64,000 nucleotides of DNA from Paramacrobiotus metropolitanus (lineage: Eukaryota > Tardigrada > Eutardigrada > Parachela > Macrobiotidae), in assembly GCF_019649055.1 (NCBI RefSeq), contig NW_026570223.1:310001-374000 (forward strand), read 5' to 3'. The position numbers and the translations under genes were made by a program. The notes below the pieces were generated by a model. It was not told where the DNA came from. It searched no databases and worked only from the letters and a program-made list of their open reading frames with translations. This document shows positions 1 to 11,432 of this stretch, piece by piece (the stretch's first letter is position 1; each line of letters opens with the position of its first letter).

Positions 1-1
1 T

Positions 2-1450
2 TTTTCATTAAAAAAGGGTGTGTCTACTGTATCGGAATTTTCAATTAAAGGTCAACGCATAACAAACATTTCAGAAGAACCAATGAAGTTTTTGGGAGCT
101 TGGATTTTTGAAAAACACCAGTCAACATCTGCTGGCAGTAAGCTTTGTGAAATTTTTGATGACTTTTTGCAGCGCATTGATAATCTTAATTTGCGTAATA
201 CTTTTAAAATTAAAATTTATAAAGATTATATGACATCCTGTGTCCGGTTTCTTCTTACTGTTCATGACTTAAGTCTGTCCGTTGTCGACCAATTGGAAAG
301 TAAAGTCAATAAATACATTAAAAAGTGGATCGATTTGAGGGATTTTACCAACTGCGACTATTTTTATTCCTCTGATGGCCTAGATCTGAAGTCTGTTAAA
401 GGAATTTATTTGCAAGCTCATGCAGCCTTTCTCGCGGATGCCATTTGTTCTACTGACACTGTTGTTTCGGTAATTGCATCCAATTCCTTGGAAAAATCCT
501 GTTTATCAGATACAGCTATTATAGGCATTGTTAACAATACTGTAGAGGCTGGGAAAGAGGCCGGTATATCAAAAGGTAAAATTAGGAAGTTAGTGAGTGC
601 GAAAGTCCGGTCAGAAATGACAACGAGGCGCGATAACAGGTTACGTACACTAGTTCAGCAGGGCGCGTGGAAGGCGGTAGCTGAAGCGCAGGCAGTGGAT
701 ACTTTCTGGAAGTCAGTTCTATATAACTTACCAGAGAAGACCGTCTCTTTTATGGTCAAGGCAGCTCTCGACATTGCTCCTTCTTTCACTAATCTTTGCA
801 AGTGGGGCATGTCTATTTCAGCTAAGTGTGATCTCTGTGGTGGGGAAAGCGGTACTCTCTGTCATATTCTTAATTGTTGCCCTATCGCTCTCTCTGGTGC
901 ACGCTATACCTGGCGACACAACAGCATTCTTAAAGCTATTTTCAACTGTTTTACCAGTGCGGCTGTGAATGGTAAGTGGGAGGTTCGTTGCGATTTGGAC
1001 AACGAAAGTTACGAACGTCATTCTACGACCATCCCAGCCGACATTCTCCCTACCACCCTTTACCCTGATTTAACATGTATTAACCGTACCGAGAAGCGTA
1101 TCATTTTAGCAGAGGTTACAGTCCCCTTCGAGTCTGAACAGGGATTCAGCAACGCCGACAAGCGAAAGAAGGAGCGCTACTCCCGCCTGTGCAGAGACCT
1201 GGACGTAGCAGGGTGGACAGTTGAATACCATCACCTCGCCATCGGAAGTAGAGGGATGATTCCCTCTAAAGCCGTGAATGCCATGCACCGCATCGCCAAC
1301 ACGGTAGCCGTTGGAGGAAAATACGTGAAAGCCAAACAGCTGCCAGAATCGCTTGCCTCTATCGCCCTTAGTTGTAGTTACGTAATTTTCCTGAATAAAT
1401 CAAATGTTAACTGGGCAGTACCGGGCCCAAGCGAACTGTTTACGTATTGA
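2..1450 (+). mobile_element. Non-LTR retrotransposon ORF, 3' part, with restriction-like endonuclease
   Basis: The frame is open to the left edge of the window, so this is the C-terminal part (about 480 aa) of a longer polyprotein. It lacks the RT catalytic core; what remains is the region after RT. A CCHC-type zinc motif (CDLC, then His and Cys) lies about 270 codons from the first GTG at 20. About 80 residues later a PD motif (YPDL), followed by an acidic residue in ILAEVTVP, fits the PD-(D/E)XK endonuclease that ends the ORF in R2/NeSL/CRE-type elements. In these elements the RT and nuclease act together in target-primed insertion. No frameshift is seen in the visible part, so the copy may be fairly young. 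Its class is well supported; its exact clade is not. Confidence 0.8.
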
Positions 1451-2110
1451 TATGCTTTCCTTCATGTCCAGTCGACCTCAGCACGGTCGAAAACGATGCT
1501 GTCCTGTTTACATTGTACCACTGCACTTCTGATGTCGATAATTGGCTGGTGCGATGTTCTCCCACCTTACCTTTATTGCGCACTGTTTTAATTATATAAC
1601 TATAATAGCATTAATATAGAATTACGGTTGCGAATTATAGGAGTACAATGACAGGCGATTACGTGCGTAAGTGTCTATGCTTTCCCTTTTTCCCACAGGA
1701 AAACTTTTCAATTCCTTATTAAATTTTTTCTTTCCTTAATATTAACTTTAGTAATAAAGTTTTCAAGAGTTAGTTATTTTTACGTGGGTTTTGGGTTTTA
1801 TGCATAGACCCCAGCGCGATCGTCTACCTGACACACTTATTTTGTTACATCTTCGCAACCGTAAATGATTTAAATAGCGCCACGGGCCTGCGTGCCTGCG
1901 AATCTTAACTTTATAATTATGTAATAGGGAAAGGAAGTCGCAATAAAGGCTGTGTTTTTTTTCCCTGACGGAATCACTGCATCGGGAAGTGCGCGCTATG
2001 AAGCCGGCAAACAACATCCGCATAACGGTACAATATGCGTAAACTGTGAAATGTCAATGCTCATGCGGAAAACAAGGCTCGCGTTACCCGCTGCTCGTGT
2101 TTTTCTGTAG
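1451..2110. other. Noncoding: probable 3' UTR of the retrotransposon, then intron-like DNA
   Basis: No convincing reading frame. The first 300 bases are probably the untranslated 3' end of the preceding retrotransposon; AATAAA-type sequence occurs near 1753. The end, TTTTCTGTAG at 2101-2110, looks like a splice acceptor for the exon that follows. Confidence 0.4.
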
Positions 2111-2323
2111 GATTTGAGTCCCGGCGCGGTTATCACTGAAGTTTTTGAGCGGGCTCTGGCCAACGCGGCAACCAAGCCCGATCTGGTAGCTATCTTCAGC
2201 GCGGAATACGAGAAACTAACGTGTGCGGATATTGCTGATAGTGTGCTATATATCCTGTCAGCGCCGTCGCACGTCAACATCAAGACTCTCATTATTTCGC
2301 CCACTCAACAACCGCAGATTTAA
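2111..2323 (+). CDS. Orphan terminal exon of a short-chain dehydrogenase/reductase (DHRS11-like)
   Basis: About 70 residues starting DLSPGAVITEVFERA and ending in a run of the form ADIADSVLYILSAPSHVNI, then a TAA stop. The SPG-x-V-x-T-E motif follows the active-site helix in classical SDRs, and the second block matches the C-terminus of DHRS11-like NADP-dependent oxidoreductases. A splice acceptor (CTGTAG) directly precedes it. The Rossmann motif (TGxxxGIG) and YxxxK exons are not found in the 660 bases upstream. They either lie beyond the left edge, separated by the retrotransposon, or have been lost. It may therefore be a live last exon or a gene fragment. Confidence 0.5.
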   Translation, partial: DLSPGAVITEVFERALANAATKPDLVAIFSAEYEKLTCADIADSVLYILSAPSHVNIKTLIISPTQQPQI

Positions 2324-3092
2324 TAAGTAATTTTTTCATACTGTATAACAACCATTTCAATCGCATCAGGAATTGCGACTTTCTGCTGTTTGTCACGTCG
2401 TGTGCTACAGTATATGACCTTTAGTGAACGCTAACGAATACGTATGTACACTTTTCTGATAGACGAGATCAGTTAGGTTTTTGGAGGGCGCACCAATAAA
2501 TAAATATACTTACATATTTCTCAATGCGGATTCTTGTAAATTTTATGAAGCTAATGTTCCTTTTGCACGTTGCGTCATCAAATGAATCCATATTTCATGT
2601 ACTTTTACGTTTGAGTTCTATATGTTTGAGTTCAATCAGGAAAACGGGGAAAATGACTGTACGGCAATTTCAATCCAATGGCGTCTTCACTTTAGCAAAT
2701 TTTTGATTGCTCGAAAACTGTGGCATTACACTCGTATAAAACTTTTGTACATTGCTGACTGTACGGTACAAAATGAATAACCGTGGTAGATTATGATATG
2801 CTGACTTTTTGAGTGTTTACCCCGTGAAAATGCTCCCTAATTCTCAGCAAGCCGTCGTTATCAGATCGGTTATAATTTTGTAGTTCTGCCAAATTCCAGC
2901 TATGCAACAGCGGGCAACTTGACGTTCACACGACAGTGTCTGTACTATGCGGTGTATACAACATACCAGCTGTATGAAGTATGGTGCATCGTTTATAATA
3001 TTAGCACATTAAATTCCCGAAGAAATCCTACTAAAATCTGTAGTCATCTTTAAAATATATGATCAACTTACAAAGTTTGAAAAGCAGCGTCA
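2324..3092. other. Intergenic, partly shared with the region upstream of gene B
   Basis: No coding signal. The stretch about 2800-2885 resembles 8375-8455 upstream of gene B (shared core AATTCTCAGCAA and nearby TATCAGATC), so the promoter region was duplicated with the gene. A TATA-like TATATGATC lies about 35 bases before the ATG of gene A. Confidence 0.45.
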
Positions 3093-4486
3093 ATGGCACT
3101 TACCGCGGTGTTCATCATCTTTTCCGCGGTTTTCCTGATACTAGACACCGGCAAGGTAGCGGCGCATAATCAGACATGCAGTGCCTCTGCATTAGACGCC
3201 TGCCTCACGGGAGCACCTGCGGCTGACATTGGAAACCCCGCCGTGACGGCTATACTGGAGCGAGCTAGGGGCCATACGTTACCATACCGTGAATTCACCC
3301 AGCAGGACATGAATGCAGTTTGTCGGTACGCCTTGGGGTTCTTTGCACTAAATACACTGTTTACATAAAAACAATTATTATTGAATATAATTATTTTATT
3401 TCGTAATGTTTTCCAGTTAAGAAAAGGGGACTGGTACATGGTACCAAATTCGTGTACATGCACAAAAACTTTCGCTTTCGCGCACTCCCAGACACATTTC
3501 GGTTTATGACGTTTTGTAGCCAGAAGATTTGTATACACCGGCGTGAAAACCGTTTGTACGCGCAACGTCCGGTTCGGGAGTTATGGCTGTTAGAAAATTT
3601 GTATACAAATCTTCTGGCTACAGAATGTCATAAACCGAAACAAAAAAGTGTTTGGGCGCATCAGTGCGCGACAGTAAAATTTTTCGTGCATGTACACGAA
3701 TTTGGTACCATGTACCGGGCCACTTCCCTTAATTTACTTCGATTGATTAATATGTTGTTCTGCTACAAAAAGGTTTTGCGTAAACTCGATGTTTCATTTT
3801 CGAACTTTTCTGTCAGGGAAGAATAAAAGAAAGAGTATGCACAATTAAAGAGTAATAACATTCTTACCGCAGCGTGGCGTCATTTGCCGGTCCGTGTTTG
3901 GAAAACCATATTAAAACCTGCTTGTCACCCACCGGAAACGTTAACGGTTCCAACTTCCACCAGTTCTTGAGCGCATCACGGAAGATTTTAGCTGAGCTAT
4001 GCGCCCGCCCCAATCTGCTTAACGACGAACATCAGGGCTCCAAATGTCTGCACGTAATGGCTAGATACGGGAACGAATCCAGTTGTGATGATTATGCAAA
4101 TGCAGAGAATCCCCTCCAGTGCCACAATGCGTCAGTATGGGATTTTCCACAACATCAGGTGTACTTTCAGGAGAACGATGTCCTCGGTCATCTGTGCTGG
4201 TAAAAGGGTGGTTATCCATTTCTGCGCTTGATAACACACCGTTGATGTGGTTATTATTGGTTTTTGCAGTTCGTTTAATAAAGCACAGCAGTGCGCTGCG
4301 AAAGGCACTACGACAGATGACAAAGCCAGCATGTGTTCGGTGGATGCGCGGAGGTTGGCTGGGGAGCTGCTTGGGATAATGGAGAAAGGGTACATGTGTG
4401 CCGATCGTGTCAAGTACTGCAGTATCATGTCTCAGCGAATCAGGACCCCAAGCAATAATTGTCGGCTACCTGGTGAATCGCACTAG
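3093..4486 (+). CDS. Gene A: small secreted cysteine-rich protein, three exons
   Basis: Exons 3093-3325, 3873-4199 and 4270-4486 give 258 aa with no break; both introns are GT-AG and in phase 2. Residues 1 to about 24 are a hydrophobic signal peptide (MALTAVFIIFSAVFLI core). The mature protein has about 16 cysteines, including a CC pair made by joining exons 2 and 3, and sites such as NGS and NES that could be N-glycosylated. Without splicing, exon 2 would end at Trp and TAA, because the donor itself forms the stop. Closest relative is gene B: both share GSNFHQF in exon 2 and QNDVLGHLC-type ends, and both lack the Pro/Gly tail of E and G. Intron 1 holds a TTAA-flanked MITE. I do not recognise the family; an extracellular role follows only from the signal peptide and cysteines. 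Confidence 0.8.
3421..3728. mobile_element. TTAA-flanked MITE in intron 1 of gene A
   Basis: A 308-bp fold-back element between TTAA at 3417-3420 and TTAA at 3729-3732. The outer arms are inverted: GGTACATGGTACCAAATTCG on the left against CGAATTTGGTACCATGTACC on the right. Inner sequence (AAGATTTGTATACA, GGTTCGGGAGTTATGGCTGT) also occurs in the larger element at 10415-11098, so both belong to one family. TTAA target sites are typical of piggyBac-type transposases; no transposase is encoded. Confidence 0.75.
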
Positions 4487-5163
4487 CCATAGAAGGTGGG
4501 GTCGTGCAAAGGAGATATTACAGTATTTAGATTTTTTCTTGTGAGAAACATTGTCTCCATTATTGTCTCCTGTCTCCTGTGTGAGAAACACATGGTCTCC
4601 TGTGTGAGAAACAATGTCTCCTTTACTGTACAAAACTGCTGTGGCTCCTGACATACTGTTGTGCTGAAACGAATGAACGCCGCTGTTATGTTTTCGTATA
4701 GCAGTAATAAAGCAGCCGCAGGTTCACAGCGAATCCTGTTGATCAGTTTGCTGTTCTAACTGCTAATTATATGAAAAACATAGACGCGCCTGAGTAAATT
4801 TTTACCAATTTTTCACAGGATACCGGCATTATGGTTTTATTATTATTGCCGTTAGCCTCTGCAACGATGGCTTGACTTCGTTTCTTATTTATTCTTACTA
4901 TGCGAGAGATAATGACGGAAATAACTGAATCTACACACCAAGTGCTTGAATAAGCCACAAATATTTTTTCAGCACATTTATGGGCGGCAAATTACGAATT
5001 ATTTACGAGATCAAACACAGAACCATTAAATTATGTTATAGTAGGTACGTACGAGCATCCCAAACTATGTAAAGAAGCGATACGCAGCTCATCTGCAACC
5101 TTTGTAGTTCTTCTTGTAACGGAAAGACATATGGTTTCGCCCGCTTTATTAAAAGGGTACGCA
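4487..5163. other. Intergenic with short local repeats
   Basis: No gene seen. Bases about 4540-4625 contain several direct and inverted copies of GAGAAACA and TGTCTCC. A polyadenylation-type AATAAA near 4707 could serve gene A. Confidence 0.4.
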
Positions 5164-7449
5164 TTAGTATTGGAGAACGGTATTTCCGGTTGTGGTCTTG
5201 ATCCAGTCCATCAGTCCGCTGATCCTTGTGTACACTGCCGGCTTTGTCGGATTTCCACAGCTGAAATACAATTATACCAAAAGTAAATAACAACACACAG
5301 AGCGGTATCCTAATAAAATAACAAACTACAACGGATTTCTAAATAATTTAACGGAAATTACCCCGTAAGAGGTCCAAAGCTGACAACCCCATGGAGAATT
5401 CAGCGTCGGCTAGTCGGGTCTTGGCAAACCAGTGGCCCGCCACTGTCGCCCTAAAAATTACAAATGGATGGCAACAGGATGATTACCAGCGTCCAACGTT
5501 AACGTTAACAAAACAAAATAAGCGAAGATATACCGAGCAGGCATCGACGGTGCCGGCTGGTGTCCCGGCGCACACTTGCACATTGCTCGTGACCATATTG
5601 CCCCAATACTGCGCCGCGCACTGCTGCCGTCCGATAATTTGCACACGGCCCTGCTGCAGTACCGATTTGTAGCTGGTGCCCGTGGGACCCGACTTGCCCC
5701 AGCCGGTCACCATGCAGGTGGTGCCGTGCGGGATATCATTCTTGCTGATGGGCAGACACACCGGACTAATTTGGGCTTTGAAGGTCAGGTTGGTGGCCAG
5801 CCGGAGAATGGCGATGTCGTTCCTGAAGTTGCCCGATTGGCCGGCGTAGTTCGGGTGCTGACCAATGCGGAGTACGGCGTGGTCTACTTGCGCCGCTTCG
5901 ATGCGGGTTTGGTCGTGATCCCCAGCACGGATCATGTACTCGGCATTAATCCCACTGCAATCGCGCATTTAACGTTGAACATATTTGGGAAATAAAAACT
6001 CTGTGTGGCTTGTAAGATAAAACGTGTCCGTCCTCCAGAAATATTAATTTAAGAAGAAAAAATCCACCACTTTCAATTCGTCCATTAACTACCAGACTAG
6101 TGATTACACTGACTGTGAATTTCTATGCGGCCATCTTTGACTTTATGTAGTATGTACAATATATATATATTGTAAAAAAATCGCAAAGGCAAATTGTACT
6201 TTGAATGTAGACTTCTCTCGTGGGATTCCAGATCGCTTAATTACCATGTTGTGAGTAGCAAAACGCTCATGTCTAAGCTGCAGCTGACTTTAAAACTTCA
6301 GGTAGTAGTGACACATTTACACTACATATCCGCTGTGCTCCTGACGGAGCACTACTACAATTCAGTTTGTGCACTGTGCGAGCTCACGTCTGCCTCTACG
6401 CGGACTCAATCCCAATTTTGAATCCGCTGTTCTGTACAAAAAAATTAGCAGATACCCTTCCAGTTTTACATGTGTTCAGATGCGGACCGCACTTGTGTTC
6501 AGCTACCTGGAAGGAATATGATCGTAACAATACTTCTACTGATTTTAAAGTATGCCGCACTTACTTGTTCTCACTTACCTCACTTAACATTTGCATCTCT
6601 ACCTTATATTGTGTGCGTTATCCCAAATTTGAAGTTTCATTTAAAGAACAGTTTTGAAAACAATACTTCAAGCAACTGCATCGATTATTTGGCTTGAACA
6701 TAACGTGAAATACTTGCTCAAAATGTATTAAGAGTTATCAAATTTGAGATTGCTCAGATTTGTTTCACCTGTTAATTCTTCTCCTAGTGCAGTTTCAACG
6801 TTTTCGGGTGGGAGAGTAACTTCGCTGACTACTGCTGAACTTTTGAAACCACCCTGACAAGACTCAATTTTAAATCTGACGTTGTATAACTTTGATTTGG
6901 ATACAACCGCTTCTCAAAGCAACGGAAAAAGATTCAGTTTGTAGTCCGAGCAGCGGTTTTTCTTTATGGGTATTCGGCCAGGATCCATACTTCAAATATA
7001 GTCATAAAATACATATTTACCCGACTAAACAATGAGCAGCCGTAACGACATATTTCTCGGTTAAAATGCTGCCTCCGCAATTCCACATCACTTGGCCGTT
7101 AGCCTGGCGGACGCCGAGACGAACCTGCCACGGCCAACTGCCAGCCACCGCATCATTGCCACCTGAAGATAAAGAAATTGCTTGTATTTTCTTTTCATTA
7201 AACCCGGCAGTAAGGCTGTGTCTGACCTTTAACTCTTGACATATCCGATCGCGGTGATATTTGAGGAATTCCGCAGGTGATAGCCGCTTCAGACAACGCT
7301 AGGAGTAAGTGCAGTGGTTGACAAATCAGAATATTAGAAGCATCTTATTATAGAGCTAAAGTTAAAACTAGAGTAACGACACACAATTCCTTACCACATA
7401 CTATTCCGGTAATGGTCAACAGCATGAGGAGAAATCCACACGATGCCAT
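5164..7449 (-). pseudogene. Trypsin-like serine protease gene, complete but with one in-frame TGA
   Basis: Six exons: 7395-7449, 7227-7298, 7021-7162, 5534-5954, 5362-5450 and 5164-5260. All have GT-AG borders and compatible phases, totalling 292 codons. Exon 1 encodes a signal peptide (MASCGFLLMLLTITGIVC). Exon 2 ends the propeptide at RVK, followed by [12 protein letters not shown] where most trypsins have R-IVGG. Catalytic His is in TAAHC, Asp in NDIAILRL and Ser in GDSGGP. Asp six residues before the Ser (VDACSGDSGG) predicts trypsin-type P1 Arg/Lys specificity. The C-terminus AVYTRI..DWI is also present. The defect is TGA at 5400-5402, where a Trp (RW-ILHGVVSFG) is usual in S1 proteases; it would remove the last 60 or so residues. 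It could be a young pseudogene, an allele, readthrough or a base error. The rest shows no decay. Confidence 0.85.
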
Positions 7450-8693
7450 CTTGAATTTTCGAGCGTAATCCCGAATGTTGATGATTGCAATTTTTTTACG
7501 AATGAAATATGCGTGCTGCTCTTTACACTGATTTGGAAGTTTTTATATTTCTACAAGGTTTTTCATCATAGTAATACTTGCACCTGGATGTGTATAACAT
7601 TTGCTCGGCATACATACCGACAAGGATCAAGCGCATGTACAAGTATTCGGTGTACACATTACGCTAACTTCCGAAATGTTCTTCCTGTTGATAATTTAGT
7701 TGCTTCCTCATTACTTTTGGCAGGCCAGATCCTAACCATATAAAGAGTAACAGAGCACCTACGTATGTCATATGTGTAATTAGGAATCGCGTGAAAGTTC
7801 TTCTAACCTACTAGCCAACATCAAGTATTGCCATTTTGTATTGCTATGTTTACATAATTATCGGTGGATAAAATTCATTGTTTACATCAGAAACATACGT
7901 TTTCATAATACCATACTAGTATTCCAGTATCGACCACAACGAACGCGATAGGTGGGAATAAATTGATGTACAGATGTGGGAATACATCTGTACATCTTGT
8001 ATGCAGTTGTTATTTGCTATTTTGATGCATAAATTATATTGGGGCGCAAACAAAATTCTGTGCGCCCGGAAATTTGCGGTTCACAGGTATTACATAAATT
8101 TTTGTTATAGTTTAGTCAAGTGCACGTTGATTCAGTTCACTATTGTTCCTCTTGGACCTTCAGTTACCATTGACCTACAACTACAATTACTTTGCGTATA
8201 AATACTCTATTTAAACTGGGAAATTAAGCATGGACGTTGCGATTCAGCCTACTCTGGCTTTTGTAAGAAAATGTAAGTAATTTGCTAAAATAGTAAGTAC
8301 ATAATAGCAAACTATAGGAGTGTATATCACTTTCTATCTGATTGTATTGCACAACAGTCTGCTAACGAAGAATACACTGACTGTGTGTGTTTCCTCAGTA
8401 AAATATCCCTTAATTCTCAGCAAACACGCCAAAATAATCATTTATCAGATCATCAAGGGTGCGCCAAAATTTCTACAGCCAGACGATCGAGTGAGACGAC
8501 CGGCAAATCGAAGCTTTGCGAAGCTCGACTCAGTACGTAAAGAATAAAATTAATGGCAGCTGTCATTTATATCCCGCACTGCTGATTGTTGTAAGGATTT
8601 TGCTTACAATAAATAAAGTATTTCGCTCGCCCTTCTAGCGGACATAAATTAAAATTTTGCTAATTAAGTGCCTTACTACTCTAGTCGGAGACC
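7450..8693. other. Intergenic between the protease gene and gene B
   Basis: AT-rich, without a supported gene. It serves as the divergent upstream region of both neighbours. The part near 8375-8455 is homologous to DNA upstream of gene A. Confidence 0.4.
7965..7996. repeat. Perfect 13-bp inverted repeat
   Basis: GATGTACAGATGT, a 6-nt loop, then ACATCTGTACATC. It lies in intergenic DNA and no function can be assigned. Confidence 0.7.
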
Positions 8694-9809
8694 ATGCTAA
8701 TCACAGTTCTGTGTGTTATCCTGTCAGCGGCGTTATTCGCACAAGGTGCCGAAGAGACCACGCCCAACCCGGCATGTAACGATTTTGCAATGTTGGCCTG
8801 CTTGATGGCACCCATGGCGCACTTTATGAGCCCCATCGGAATGGCCATGCTGGAGCGCATGGGCAACCGCACCGGAAGTGAAGCACAGTTTACCCAGGAA
8901 GACATCACCATGATCTGCCAGTACGATCAATATTCTTTTTGCATTCATAGTAAAATTTTTCTGTACAAGTACAAACAAAATTTTTTTTGTCCAGATCCAA
9001 ACGTTACTTTTATTGTCAGGCTTTATTTTATTGAATTCGGTTCTGTGGTAAATTTTCTCAAACTTTTTAATGAATTTCTCATTTAAAATCCATTTTAAGA
9101 TTTCAGAAAAGTTCTGTGAACCTTGTTTTGAATCATATTCGTCTCCATAGTTATAGCACGTGTCTTTAATACAGCAAAATTCCCGTAAGACGGGATAACA
9201 ATTTCTCATAATTGCACACACAGGGTGACGTCAACGGCGGGTCAGTGTTTGGAAGGCTACATTAATAACTGCTTCTCATCCGCCGGAAACGGCTCCAACT
9301 TCCACCAATTCTTCAGTGGTAGCCTGCAAATTAGCAAGGAATTCTGTGCCCGCTCCAGCCTTTACGCCGACGGGAAGCTAGCCTATGAATGCCTGAATGA
9401 ACTGGAAAAAAAAGACAACGGTTCCAGTTGCGGCGACGATGAGGAGTTTGAGGATCCCTTTCACTGTAATAATGCGTCCATGATGGAACTGCAGCAGCAT
9501 CAGGTGTTCTTCCAGCAAAACGATGTGCTTGGTCATCTGTGCTGGTAGGTGCGCGGTTTTGCCGGATCTAGTCTACACTGAACTTTATTTCATTTTTTTT
9601 ACAGTACGTTTGACAAGGTCAAACAATGCGCCGTGGCGAGCCAGATAAATAGCGTATGTTCCGCGGATGCGCGTCGAGTGATTGGAGAATTAGTTGGTGT
9701 GATTGATAAGGCGTATACGTGTGCCGACCGTCTTAAAGATTGCGCTACAATGCCCCAGCGCATCAGGACCAAAGCCAACAATTGCCGCCTAGCGGCAGAT
9801 GCGCCATAG
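8694..9809 (+). CDS. Gene B: small secreted cysteine-rich protein, three exons
   Basis: Exons 8694-8920, 9224-9544 and 9605-9809 give 250 aa; both introns are GT-AG and phase 2, as in the other six members. Signal peptide about residues 1-18 (MLITVLCVILSAALFAQG). Exon 1 then has CNDFAMLAC and a Met-rich stretch ending in an ICQ junction. Exon 2 is rich in Cys and ends in GHLC, with the CC pair completed by exon 3. Exon 3 carries five further Cys and ends RLAADAP. It is the sister of gene A in sequence, exon length and upstream DNA, with the protease gene lying between them on the other strand. The intron 2 donor again creates Trp-TAG if unspliced. Function unknown; secreted by inference. Confidence 0.8.
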
Positions 9810-10088
9810 TGCACCTTTGAATATTCTTTACAAAAATTCCCACCTTTTTCTAGATGTGTTTTTACTATAATTCTAAAATATGTATCTGTACATGCGGAAG
9901 TTTTGCTGTACGTATTTAATACTTACTATAGTGCTGTGGTAGGTATATACTTTCTTTGCAACCTTTGTAGATGCTAGCTGTACACTATCTTACAATTGTT
10001 AGTTTAACGTGATAATATTGAGAACCGATACCCAGCATGGCCTAACAATGTTTTCCGCTAAAGAAAAGGAAAAAAAATAAAAAATTTT

Positions 10089-10170
10089 CCGACGACTGAG
10101 AATTGAACTCAGGACCTGGCGGTATCTGATATACTACAGCCGCCCGCTCTGCCAACTGAGCTATCATCGG
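10089..10170 (-). tRNA. tRNA-Tyr (GTA) with a 10-nt intron
   Basis: Read on the minus strand, the arms close completely: acceptor CCGATGA with TCGTCGG, D arm GCTC/GAGC, anticodon stem GGCGG/CCGCC and T arm CTGAG/CTCAG with loop TTCAATT. The anticodon loop reads CTGTAG followed by a 10-nt insert (TATATCAGAT) and A38, so the anticodon is GTA and the intron sits in the canonical place after position 37, as in most eukaryotic tRNA-Tyr genes. A T run (TTTT) for Pol III termination follows at once. Confidence 0.95.
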
Positions 10171-10414
10171 TTGGTTAAATTTTCTTTTTCACTTCAGCGG
10201 AAGTAGGTGAATTGTGACCGGCAAAAATGATACGGATCAGCAGCATCCGACACCTTTCAAGTTTTAAACTATTAAAGTGCAACTGGACCGGTTAACGGTA
10301 GAAAATGTATCTGTAGGACGTGTAATACGACCGGCAGATCAATGCATATAATAGATGACGATGCATATAATATCTGTATATTCAGTACATCGCAAATCGG
10401 TATTTAAGAATTAA

Positions 10415-11098
10415 GGGATTTGGCCCGGTACATACAGTATCACCAAATTCGTGTACATACACGGGAACTTTCGCTGTCGCGCACTCCAAAACACGTTTTT
10501 GCATTGCTTTATTGTATTTTGTAGCCAAAAGATTTGTATATATAGGCATGAAATCCGTTTTTGCGCGCAACATCCGGTTCGGGAGTTGTGGCTGTTAGAA
10601 AATTCCAAAAAGTTTAAATGCATTCAGGTGTACCAAAAGTCTCATTATGGACCGATCCCTTTCAAGTTTTGCACGTAAATGCACATAACCATGAAGATCG
10701 TTCTTACACGGATCCAGACTTCCACGATTTTTTTCGAATTTTAAAATGAATTTTAAAATTTTTGAAATTCATTTTAAAATTTTAAAAGCATGCTAGAACA
10801 GTGGATCGGTGTAAGAACGATCTTCATGGTTATGCGCATTTACCTGCAAAATTTGAAAGTGATCGGTCCATAATGAGACTTTTGGTACACCTGAATGCAT
10901 TTAAACTTTTTTGAATTTTCTAACAGCCATAACTCCCGAACCGGATGTTGCGCGCAAAAACGGATTTCACGCCTATGAATACAAATCATTTGGCTACACA
11001 ATGTCAAAAAGCAACCCAAAAAAGTGTTTGGAAGTGCGCGAAAGCGAATATTCCCGTGTATGCACACGAATTTGGTGCTATGTACCGGGCCAAATCCC
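10415..11098. mobile_element. TTAA-flanked long fold-back element
   Basis: A 684-bp near-perfect palindrome with TTAA on both sides (10411-10414 and 11099-11102). The ends are GGGATTTGGCCCGGTACAT and its inverse ATGTACCGGGCCAAATCCC. Arms are over 300 bp and meet in an AT-rich centre near 10735-10790. It shares internal sequence with the MITE at 3421-3728. No transposase frame exists. The TTAA target suggests mobilisation by a piggyBac-type enzyme encoded elsewhere. A cruciform of this size is a possible hot spot for rearrangement. Confidence 0.85.
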
Positions 11099-11102
11099 TT
11101 AA

Positions 11103-11432
11103 GACACGTATTCATCTGTTTATTTGTCAATCTGCTCTTTTTATCCACCATCTTAAAAGGCGAGAGCAAAATGTTGGATAAAAAGGCATGGATGATATGC
11201 CGCACAAGAACGGTTTGAATAAAAGTAGTGCTTAGATTAGGACAAAAACCGGAAGCCCTGACAAGACACAGAAGTGACAGTAATTATAACAATAACAACA
11301 ACAATCATAACTCTGTATGATTGAAAATGCAGAGAGATTTAGAATGAGCACATGTTTACAGTCTGGGCAACTTTGGATACCCGGACTGGCCTGCATCAAA
11401 TAAGATCATAAATAAGAACATGCATGCATTTG
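11103..11432. other. Intergenic, nothing recognised
   Basis: No coding or repeat signal beyond a short AAC/AAT-rich stretch near 11285-11305. It probably contains the 3' UTR of the LRR gene on the minus strand. Confidence 0.35.

Noticed and set aside
4540-4630. Short regularly spaced repeats resembling an array
   Set aside because: Units are 8-12 bases, irregular and partly inverted; not a CRISPR, and the genome is eukaryotic.
9540-9548. Apparent protein end at Leu-Cys-Trp-stop in gene B, and likewise in A, C, F and G
   Set aside because: The stop is made by the splice donor; joining to exon 3 keeps the frame and the conserved Cys in all seven genes.
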